Positions 57,251 to 64,000 of a stretch of DNA of 64,000 nt are shown one piece after another. Position 1 is the stretch's first letter; each line of letters begins with the position of its first letter. The stretch lies in NCBI RefSeq assembly GCF_030563405.1, contig NZ_CP130748.1:744001-808000 (forward strand), read 5' to 3'. The position numbers and the translations under genes are program-made. Source of the stretch: Vibrio sp. SNU_ST1 (GTDB lineage Bacteria > Pseudomonadota > Gammaproteobacteria > Enterobacterales > Vibrionaceae). The notes under the pieces were generated by a model that saw nothing but the letters and a program-made list of their open reading frames with translations, did no database searches and was not told where the DNA came from.

Positions 57251-59619
57251 CTAAATACCTCGCGAGGTTTGTTCTTTTCTGTGGCTTGTTCGTTGTTGAT
57301 TGCGAGTGGAGAAAGCAGCCATGCAACAAAGATCCCTGTCAGAACAGTAACACCGAAGCTATGAATGGCATGAGTCTGACTCAGCGACAGTAAACCAAAT
57401 GAAAGCAACGTTGTAAGACCAGATAGAGTAATCGCTAACAAGGTGCTCAGCGATTTCTTCTGCTCAGCAAAGAACAGGGTATAGTCGATACCAATCCCTA
57501 AAATCAGAATCAGTCCAAGTAAATTAAACAGGTTCAGCGTAGAGCCTAAAATACCAGTGACCGCTAACCCTGCCACTCCGGCAATCAACGATGGCAACAG
57601 CATTAACAGGCTTTGCTTCACGCCGTAGCGCCAACCTAAAACCATCCCGATAGCGGCCAATGCTATCAATAGTAGCTCGGTAATTTTGACTCTGTATTCT
57701 GCAAAGAGAGTGGAGATTTCGTCTGCTTTATTGAGATATTTGACATCTTGTTGTTGAGCAAAGCTTGATTCGAGCCATTGAGAGAACAGTTCTGAGTTTG
57801 TGACGTCTTTAATCAAAATGACCGACGCGGCTTGTCCGTCTATAGGTTTTAACCAAAGTGGTCGAACAGGCTCTGATACGGGGGACTTCAAAAAACCAGA
57901 TACTGTAATTGCCTCGAACTTCGGCAACTCTGGAAAAGTAGGCCAGCCAAGAGTACTTTGTAAAATATGGCTTTGTTGGCTATAAAGTTGTTTAACCAAT
58001 TGATAGTTATCATGTTGTTCTTGTTTACTTAACAAGTGCTGATTGATGCTGCGATATCCGGAGATACCTTGACTATCGACCAAAGAATCTAAACTTGTGG
58101 TGATTTCTGCCAATTTTGTGAGTAGCTTTTGGTTGCTCTTGGCTGTCACTAGCAGCATGTTCTGACCACTGCCTAACCCTGAGATCTTAGTAATGGCTTG
58201 CTCTTGTTGTTTGAGTTGATCAGGCATTGCCTGAAGTTGTCGAATATCATCGTCGTAACGAACCTGGCTGATTGATGCCAAACTCACGATTATGACTCCG
58301 AGCGGTAAGCCAACTTTGAATTTAGGTTTGTTCCACAAATTTAGCCACGCATGCCATAGATTCGCTAACGGAAGTTCGCGTTGTTGGCTCGGCTTGAAGG
58401 CCAATACTGGATACCAACACACCACACTGGCATAAGCTGCAATAAGCCCAATCGACGAAAACAAAGCAAGTTGCTGTAGACCTGGGAAAGGTGCAACCAA
58501 TAGACCTAGGTAGCCGATCAAGCTAGTGATAAGACCCAAGGTGATCGCAACCAGAATATGCTTCAGCCCTTTGTCACTTTGCCATTGACTGCCTGCAGCC
58601 AAACGATCGGTTAGGTAATGAAAAGAGTAATCAATGGATACGCCAATCAAACTCGTGCCGAATACCAAGCTGAACAGGTGAATTTTACCGAAGATAGCAA
58701 CGGTGCTTGCGAGTGCGACTAGTAATCCTGTGCTGATAGAGAGTAAAGATAAGGCAAGCGGTAGCGCACTACGAAACGTCAGCCACACCAATAAAATCAC
58801 ACCAGCCAATGAGCCCAAGCCAATGGTACTGATTTCTGATTTCGCGCTTTCGGTACCGTAATTGGCGTAGAACACAACACCGGTATGCTGCACCTTGACG
58901 CCAAACTGTTTCTCAATCTCACGTTCTAGTGTATCAAGAGCCGGAAGTTGCTCTTGAATCGCCAAGCTATAAGGCGACCCTGCCAGCGTAGCCGTGACCA
59001 AAGTATAGGATTGCTCATTAGATTGAGCGGTGAGGTATCCCTCTTTCAGAGCAAAGTTACTTGATTGAACGCTAACAGCACTGATGTAGTCGCGAAATAA
59101 CAAGAATGGGTCGAGAGATAGCTCTGCAGCCGTGACGCCTGAAAACGGGTTGTACAGCGACTGAATCACATACTGAGCGCGAGACTCTGGGGTATGGGTT
59201 AGTGTGTCCTTTTGTTGCTCTGTTAGCAGTTGAGCACGATGACGAAAATAGAAGTCACTCCATTGGCTTTGTGTGCTAGCGTTGATCTTCCCTTGAACGC
59301 GTTTGAAAAGTGTCGGCTCTCCTGAAAAGGATCTTTGGTTGAGCGAATTCTCAAAGGCTTTGGTTGCCGCCATAGTGTTCTTGCTATCAGAACCACTTAA
59401 GATAAACACCACTTGTTCACTCATTGAGCTGGATATCTGCTGAAATGCTTGCTCTACCATGGGATCTTGCTGGTTTTCAGGAAGCAATTTCATGATGTTG
59501 CTTTCGATAGGCACTGAAGAAGAAAAAGCGAACTGTTTAATCAATAGTCCGCTAAATAGCACCACGACAACCAGCCAGGCAAGGGCAAGGCTAGAGTTGG
59601 AATTGTTGCGCTTCGGCAT
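57247..59619 (-). CDS. MMPL/RND-family lipid exporter, aryl-polyene cluster
   Basis: The 790-residue inner-membrane protein has the two-fold MMPL layout. Each half has one membrane helix, a large periplasmic loop (about 35-265 and 430-640) and a block of five to six helices. The segments FGTSLIGVSIDYSFHYLTDR (near 325) and LGLILILGIGIDYTLFFAEQ (near 710) hold the proton-relay acidic residues. It would export the aryl-polyene lipid with the LolA-like and DUF3261 proteins. It overlaps lolA-like by 29 bp. Confidence 0.9.
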   Translation of the reverse strand: MPKRNNSNSSLALAWLVVVVLFSGLLIKQFAFSSSVPIESNIMKLLPENQQDPMVEQAFQQISSSMSEQVVFILSGSDSKNTMAATKAFENSLNQRSFSGEPTLFKRVQGKINASTQSQWSDFYFRHRAQLLTEQQKDTLTHTPESRAQYVIQSLYNPFSGVTAAELSLDPFLLFRDYISAVSVQSSNFALKEGYLTAQSNEQSYTLVTATLAGSPYSLAIQEQLPALDTLEREIEKQFGVKVQHTGVVFYANYGTESAKSEISTIGLGSLAGVILLVWLTFRSALPLALSLLSISTGLLVALASTVAIFGKIHLFSLVFGTSLIGVSIDYSFHYLTDRLAAGSQWQSDKGLKHILVAITLGLITSLIGYLGLLVAPFPGLQQLALFSSIGLIAAYASVVCWYPVLAFKPSQQRELPLANLWHAWLNLWNKPKFKVGLPLGVIIVSLASISQVRYDDDIRQLQAMPDQLKQQEQAITKISGLGSGQNMLLVTAKSNQKLLTKLAEITTSLDSLVDSQGISGYRSINQHLLSKQEQHDNYQLVKQLYSQQSHILQSTLGWPTFPELPKFEAITVSGFLKSPVSEPVRPLWLKPIDGQAASVILIKDVTNSELFSQWLESSFAQQQDVKYLNKADEISTLFAEYRVKITELLLIALAAIGMVLGWRYGVKQSLLMLLPSLIAGVAGLAVTGILGSTLNLFNLLGLILILGIGIDYTLFFAEQKKSLSTLLAITLSGLTTLLSFGLLSLSQTHAIHSFGVTVLTGIFVAWLLSPLAINNEQATEKNKPREVFR

Positions 59620-60277
59620 CAGATAGTACTTCCGGTAAATGGCTTAACTGGCTAAATTCGATCACCGTGCTGTCTCCACGAATTTCTTTTAGCTCAATAC
59701 GCTCAATATCATTTTGTCCTTGCAGAGAGATCGCTTCAAACACCGCATTCATTGGTGCACTTTTTGGCGTTAGGGTCAGTGTCCAAGATGTGTTCTTTAT
59801 ACTTTTGTCTGAGTTTTGCTTCGTTGTTGGCTCAAATGACAGTGAAAATTGTTCTTGGAGTTTTTGCGTATCACCGTGGAACACTGAAAGAAAAATATGG
59901 CTGAAATAAAACGCCATCGGATTTTCTTGGTCGGTAATTATTTTAGCGGGTTGATCGGCAAACCTTTGGCTCAGCTTGTTATCGGTGAGCACCAAGCTCA
60001 CAGGGAAAGGTGTCGCTTGTGTCCAAAGCAAACCATTTGATTTGTCTAACAGGAAAGTACCTTGTGATGTTAAAGGTTGGGCGAACATTTCCATGTTGCG
60101 CGTTTGAGTGAACTCACCACGCACAATGCTATTTTCGCTTAACACGGTTTGCAGCTCTGAAATAGAGCCAACAGTAGCTGTACTTTCATTAGCAACAACA
60201 AAGCTACTTACCATCACAGAGGCAAGTCCCAGTAGGGCGATGCTGATTTTCTTATGTCCGTGTTTAAACAGGCTCAT
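59591..60277 (-). CDS. LolA-like outer-membrane lipid carrier, aryl-polyene cluster
   Basis: The 228-residue periplasmic protein has a signal peptide (to VANES, about 30). A LolA-type half-barrel follows: QTVLSENSIVRGEFTQTRNMEMFAQPLTSQGTFLLDKSNGLLWTQATPFP is its hallmark opening. In APE clusters this paralogue, not the housekeeping LolA, carries the polyene lipid from the exporter. A chaperone role is inferred. It overlaps the upstream thioesterase gene by 14 bp and the MMPL gene by 29 bp. Confidence 0.85.
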   Translation of the reverse strand: MSLFKHGHKKISIALLGLASVMVSSFVVANESTATVGSISELQTVLSENSIVRGEFTQTRNMEMFAQPLTSQGTFLLDKSNGLLWTQATPFPVSLVLTDNKLSQRFADQPAKIITDQENPMAFYFSHIFLSVFHGDTQKLQEQFSLSFEPTTKQNSDKSIKNTSWTLTLTPKSAPMNAVFEAISLQGQNDIERIELKEIRGDSTVIEFSQLSHLPEVLSDAEAQQFQL

Positions 60278-60806
60278 GTTTCACCTGCTGCCGTGTGTTC
60301 GATACTTGAGGGTCGGGTTGTAGCTCGGTTGATTGCTGGTTAGCTAGTCGATGCTTAGCAGATTGCGGTAAGCAACCAAACTGGTGCCAGTGTTCGATTT
60401 TATCGGTAAATACTTTTGGCGAAGCGAAGCACATCTCTTGTTCATCGATGGTTACCGCAACCTGCATAGTGTGAGCGCGTGTCATACGAGCACCTGTGTT
60501 GGCATCGTGAATCTCGTAGTCAACGCGCAGACGGTTTTCCCACTCGGTTAACTTAGCCGATACTTTGATCTGGTGATTGAAAGGTATCGCCTTAATGTAT
60601 TTCACGCGTGTATCGATGATCGGCCACATGTAGCCCGAATCCTTCATCTCATGGTAGTTATACTCAATCTTATCCATCATGATACATCTTACTTCTTCAA
60701 AGAATCGGAAGTAGTTGCCGTGATAGATCACCCCCATAGGGTCGGCATCTTGGAATGAGGTGATAAGTGTCACCTCAGATTGTAATGGATGAAGGATTTT
60801 AGACAT
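60264..60806 (-). CDS. Acyl-CoA/ACP thioesterase, 4HBT hot-dog family
   Basis: A 180-residue protein of the 4-hydroxybenzoyl-CoA thioesterase type, with the active-site stretch FQDADPMGVIYHGNYFRFFEE (about 18-38, acidic residue D20) and a hot-dog fold. It lies inside the APE operon, overlapping the LolA-like gene by 14 bp. It may release or proofread aryl-polyene acyl chains (ApeK-like by position). The 30-residue tail after about 150 is polar and probably disordered. Confidence 0.85.
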   Translation of the reverse strand: MSKILHPLQSEVTLITSFQDADPMGVIYHGNYFRFFEEVRCIMMDKIEYNYHEMKDSGYMWPIIDTRVKYIKAIPFNHQIKVSAKLTEWENRLRVDYEIHDANTGARMTRAHTMQVAVTIDEQEMCFASPKVFTDKIEHWHQFGCLPQSAKHRLANQQSTELQPDPQVSNTRQQVKHEPV

Positions 60807-60862
60807 AAATCGCTCTCAACAATATTGCGTAAAGGGGTAGCTACTTTATGAGGCCAATGACT

Positions 60863-62410
60863 CTATGAGTAAAGTGACCAGTGCTGACTTTGAATACGAT
60901 CAATGAAGTGGCGAAGGTCGCCTTCAAGTGGTCGATCTTCTACGATAAATTCAAACTCTTTCAGTACTTCGTCGCGAATGTGCTTTAGGTTTTCACTCAT
61001 GTGATGTTCATCAAGCTCATTGTGGCGTTTACGAAGCTCCAGTGCTTGTGTGCCAGCCAGAAGTGATGCAGCGGCAACTTGCTCTGTCAGTTCAAGAACA
61101 CGTAAACAGTCGCGAGCTGCAATGGTACCCATGCTGACTTTGTCTTGGTTGTGACACTCAGTTGAGCGAGAGAATACGCTTGCAGGCATCGTGTGTTTCA
61201 ATGCTTCTGCTGTCCAAGCTGACACGCCGATTTGTACCGCTTTGAAACCGTGATTGATTGGCTTACGCTCGCCTTCAGCGCCCGTTAGGTTGAATGGCAG
61301 GCCGTTATTGAACTTGTAGTCCATCAACTGCGCCATTTGACGATCAAGCAGGTCAGCTAGGTTCGCTACTGCCGTTTTCAGGGTATCCATCGCCATTGCA
61401 ATATGGCCACCGTAAAAGTGCCCGCCGTGTAGTACGCGCTCATTGTCGCCATCGATAATTGGGTTATCGTTAGCGCTGTTTAGCTCGTTCTCGATCATTT
61501 GGCGAAGCCAAGGCAGAGAGTCTTGAACCACACCGATAACATGAGGAGCACAACGCAGTGAGTAACGATCTTGTAGGCGATCACTGTTGCGTGGTGGGCG
61601 ATCGGCTTGCAGGTCATCACGCAGCCATGCCGCAACTTGCTGCTGGCCTGGGTGTGGTTTAACAGCAAATAGCGCTTCATCGAAGTGGAAGTCGTTACCA
61701 TGCATACCTACAGACACCATTGCCGTAATTTTTGTTGATAGCTGAGCTAGGTATTCCGCACGTTTGTAGGCGATACAAGCTAGCGCAGTCATTACAGAAG
61801 TACCATTCATTAAGGCCAAGCCTTCTTTTGGCTTGAGCTTGATAGGGTTAATACCTAGCTCTTTGTAGACATCACTGGTTGGGCGAACTTCACCTTTGTA
61901 GATAACATCACGCTCACCAATCAGTGCTGCGGCCAAATAAGAAAGAGGTGTTAGGTCGCCACTGGCACCAACCGATCCTTCTTGAGGAATACGTGGCGAA
62001 ATATCTTGGTTAATCAGAGTGACGATCTGGTTGAGTAGATCGTGAGTCACACCAGATACTCCTTGCGACAATGAACAGAGACGCGTCGCTAATACGGCAC
62101 GAGCTTGTTCATGAGACAGTATTTCGCCTAAACCACAGCCGTGAAAGCGCGTGAGGTGTAGAGGCAGTTCATCAACAAGGTTTGGTGGAATCGCAACGGT
62201 GCATGAATCGCCGTAGCCAGTTGTCACGCCATAGATCACGCCTTCTTCTTTCAATAGACGTTCTAAAAAAGCGACACCACGGTCGATCTTCGATGTGAAC
62301 TCATCGCTTGAGTTCATCGAGGCTTGTGCGCCCTGTGAGATAGCGACAACATCTTCAATCGTGAGGCGTTCGGCACCAAAGGTGATGCTATTTGGATTTT
62401 TTTTCGTCAT
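60863..62410 (-). CDS. Aromatic amino-acid ammonia-lyase (HAL/PAL/TAL family)
   Basis: The 515-residue enzyme has the MIO-forming triad A149-S150-G151 (GSVGASGDLTPL) and the catalytic Y60 (YGVTTGYGD). It removes ammonia from an aromatic amino acid to give a cinnamate-type starter. The substrate-selectivity pair at 89-90 is F-H: as I recall, TAL has H-L, PAL F-L, and HAL S-H or N-H. The starter is thus not obvious from sequence. It is not hutH: no hut genes adjoin, and it is embedded in the APE operon, overlapping the next gene by 23 bp. Confidence 0.88.
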   Translation of the reverse strand: MTKKNPNSITFGAERLTIEDVVAISQGAQASMNSSDEFTSKIDRGVAFLERLLKEEGVIYGVTTGYGDSCTVAIPPNLVDELPLHLTRFHGCGLGEILSHEQARAVLATRLCSLSQGVSGVTHDLLNQIVTLINQDISPRIPQEGSVGASGDLTPLSYLAAALIGERDVIYKGEVRPTSDVYKELGINPIKLKPKEGLALMNGTSVMTALACIAYKRAEYLAQLSTKITAMVSVGMHGNDFHFDEALFAVKPHPGQQQVAAWLRDDLQADRPPRNSDRLQDRYSLRCAPHVIGVVQDSLPWLRQMIENELNSANDNPIIDGDNERVLHGGHFYGGHIAMAMDTLKTAVANLADLLDRQMAQLMDYKFNNGLPFNLTGAEGERKPINHGFKAVQIGVSAWTAEALKHTMPASVFSRSTECHNQDKVSMGTIAARDCLRVLELTEQVAAASLLAGTQALELRKRHNELDEHHMSENLKHIRDEVLKEFEFIVEDRPLEGDLRHFIDRIQSQHWSLYS

Positions 62411-64000
62411 GGTGCTGGTTGCTCAATGTCCAAAAGTTAAAAAAGTTGTACCACTGAAGCGGTGCTTTCAGTGTGTAGTGCTGAAGTCGGTCTGCGTATT
62501 GTTGCACGACTTGTTGTAAAGATTGTTCGCGAGTCTTTCTTGGAAGCTCGATCTTGTCGCTAAAATGCTCAAAATAGACATTAAAATGTGGCTTGGCTTT
62601 TGAGTCATCCCTTAAGCCAAACAGTAAAAATACTGGTGTTTTTAGAACAGAGGCTAACATAAATGGCCCTTGAGGGAAGGGGGCTTCTTTACCCAAGAAC
62701 TCTGCCCATACTGAGCGACCCTCTTTGCTGGTGGAGGTTCTATCGCCAACGATTACAACCCACTCACCCTGTTCCAGTTTCTGTTGTAACAAGATAGCGG
62801 TATCTGGTCCCATCGAAGTCACTTGAATCAGATTTAAATCAGACTGTGGGTTAACGGCTTTCATTACCGAATTAAAGCGCTCGGCGTGTTCCGTGAAGAC
62901 CAGCGCATTAATTTTTATATGTGAGTGTCTACGGCCCAAAGCACGGCATAGCTCTATATTGCCAAGATGAGAACCAAGAATCAGTACACCTTGCTTATTT
63001 TCTACCATGCTCTCGAATTGCTCGTGGCCATGGACGGTCAAATTATCTACCGAAAAATCACCTTTCCATGCGGCTAATTTGTCGAGCATTGTGTGGCCAA
63101 ACGAAAGCAGGTGATTATAACTGGTGAGTTCAGTCGGTAACTCAATATTCTGTTGTTCGGCGTATGCCTTAAGCTGAAATAGGTATTGTTCAGAGGCGTT
63201 TCGCGCGCGCTTGCCTGTCAAATGGTAGTAACGCATCACACCACGCAAAATTAGGTTGAAGACACTTCGGCCTAATAGGGAGTACACAGCTAACAATAGT
63301 TTGATGCCGAGTACTGTGCCGCGTTCTTGAGTGCGCGACCAGTGTGGTTGTTCAGTGCTATTTGGTGTCTGCTGCGCATGATAGCTTTCTGAAAATTGTG
63401 TCGAACTCGTTAGATGATCTTCAGAATCTGATTTGAAATGACGAGCAATAAGCTTAGGGGCTCTTGGCAGCATGCCGAAAAACAGTCGTGTGTGCATCCA
63501 ACTGATTTTTACGTTATCCCATAGCGCATCGAAATGAGAGACACCATTTTCAGGGTAGATGACTCGAGTTTCAATGAAGTCAATGTCGCAGCCTTCCCAG
63601 TAAAGACGAACCAAGATCTCGATATCGAAGTCCATTCTTGAACCGACATCGTATTTATTCAGTACTGTTTGCGTCTTCTCGATTGGATATGCTCTAAAGC
63701 CACACATGCTGTCTTTAATCGAGAGAGATAGGGTTTCTATCCATACCCAGACATGCGTCGCGTAGCGTCCGTAGAGTCTTGCCTTGGGCACGCTGTCATC
63801 ATAGACCGGTTGACCTGAGATCAGGCGTTGAGGTTTGGCTTGCGACGTTTCGAGCAATGTGGGTAGAGCGTCTAGGTCGTGTTGACCGTCAGCATCAATC
63901 TGAACGGCGTGACTAAAGCCGAGCTCTTGTGCTCGGTTGATTCCAGCCTTTACTGCGCCGCCTTTGCCTTGGTTCTGCTCAAGTGTCACCAAAGTCACGC
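62388..64000 (-). CDS. Glycosyltransferase family 2 / lipid acyltransferase fusion, partial
   Basis: An open frame runs off the window end, with at least 537 residues present. The N-terminal part (about 1-195) is a GT2 domain with GKGGAVKAGI and the DxD-type motif QIDADGQHD. The C-terminal part (about 215-525) is a LPLAT/HtrB-like acyltransferase, with the HxxxxE-type motif HLGNIE and a GDRTSTSKEGR stretch. A ~25-residue polar linker joins them. Such fusions occur in APE and dialkylresorcinol clusters, where they probably attach the polyene to a glycolipid carrier. The true start is beyond 64000. The stop overlaps the ammonia-lyase start. Confidence 0.88.
   Translation of the reverse strand, partial: VTLVTLEQNQGKGGAVKAGINRAQELGFSHAVQIDADGQHDLDALPTLLETSQAKPQRLISGQPVYDDSVPKARLYGRYATHVWVWIETLSLSIKDSMCGFRAYPIEKTQTVLNKYDVGSRMDFDIEILVRLYWEGCDIDFIETRVIYPENGVSHFDALWDNVKISWMHTRLFFGMLPRAPKLIARHFKSDSEDHLTSSTQFSESYHAQQTPNSTEQPHWSRTQERGTVLGIKLLLAVYSLLGRSVFNLILRGVMRYYHLTGKRARNASEQYLFQLKAYAEQQNIELPTELTSYNHLLSFGHTMLDKLAAWKGDFSVDNLTVHGHEQFESMVENKQGVLILGSHLGNIELCRALGRRHSHIKINALVFTEHAERFNSVMKAVNPQSDLNLIQVTSMGPDTAILLQQKLEQGEWVVIVGDRTSTSKEGRSVWAEFLGKEAPFPQGPFMLASVLKTPVFLLFGLRDDSKAKPHFNVYFEHFSDKIELPRKTREQSLQQVVQQYADRLQHYTLKAPLQWYNFFNFWTLSNQHHDEKKSK

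Noticed and set aside
60863..62410. Histidine ammonia-lyase for histidine catabolism (hutH)
   Set aside because: No hutU, hutI or hutG neighbours. The gene overlaps an APE-type gene and its selectivity pair is not the HAL S-H/N-H.

Overview
The window is a stretch of Vibrio chromosome, most like the V. splendidus / V. harveyi side of the genus. The evidence is gammaproteobacterial core operons in Vibrio-typical order, a very large Met-Leu-Gln tRNA array, a chitobiase of the V. harveyi type, a Cl-dependent NutA-type nucleotidase and an aryl-polyene cluster. Most of it is ordinary vertically inherited core genome. The accessory-looking parts are 41-48 kb and 53-64 kb.

0-20 kb, mostly minus strand: the end of a sodium:amino-acid symporter, then lipoate genes (lipA, lipB, ybeD), the cell-elongation block (dacA, rlpA, rodA, mrdA, rlmH, rsfS), holA-lptE-leuS, the zinc-ribbon gene ybeL on the plus strand, then lnt-corC-ybeY-ybeZ and miaB. 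20-22.6 kb: ubiF on the plus strand and a beta-propeller lactonase on the minus strand.

22.7-25.6 kb: 19 tRNA genes (9 Leu-TAG, 4 elongator Met, 6 Gln-TTG), all minus strand, read from one strong promoter to one terminator. The array has grown by tandem duplication, including an 882-bp block of six tRNAs present twice. 25.8-30.2 kb: pth-ychF and lolB-ispE-prs, minus strand. 30.4-36 kb: hemA-prfA-prmC-sirB2-sirB1-kdsA, plus strand. 36.4-40.7 kb: a NutA/UshA lipoprotein nucleotidase, ybaK, rluF with a long disordered tail, and smrA.

40.8-48 kb: a 46-residue membrane protein behind a near-perfect FNR-like box; tRNA-Pro followed by four 112-bp tandem units that copy its 3' end and its terminator hairpin; a secreted orphan protein; a TraB/GumN protein; a large chitobiase lipoprotein; and a KdgM-type porin with a CRP-like site. 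48-51.2 kb: a copper operon (copA plus a secreted DUF411 protein) behind a CueR-type promoter with the diagnostic 19-bp spacer. gltX follows.

53-64 kb, minus strand: ten tightly overlapping genes of an aryl-polyene (APE) cluster. They encode two ketosynthases, a ketoreductase, a dehydratase, a DUF3261 lipoprotein, an MMPL exporter, a LolA-like carrier, a thioesterase, an aromatic amino-acid ammonia-lyase and a glycosyltransferase/acyltransferase fusion that runs off the window. Together they would make a polyene chain from an aromatic starter, attach it to a lipid and move it to the outer membrane. The acyl carrier proteins and the remaining genes must lie beyond position 64000.
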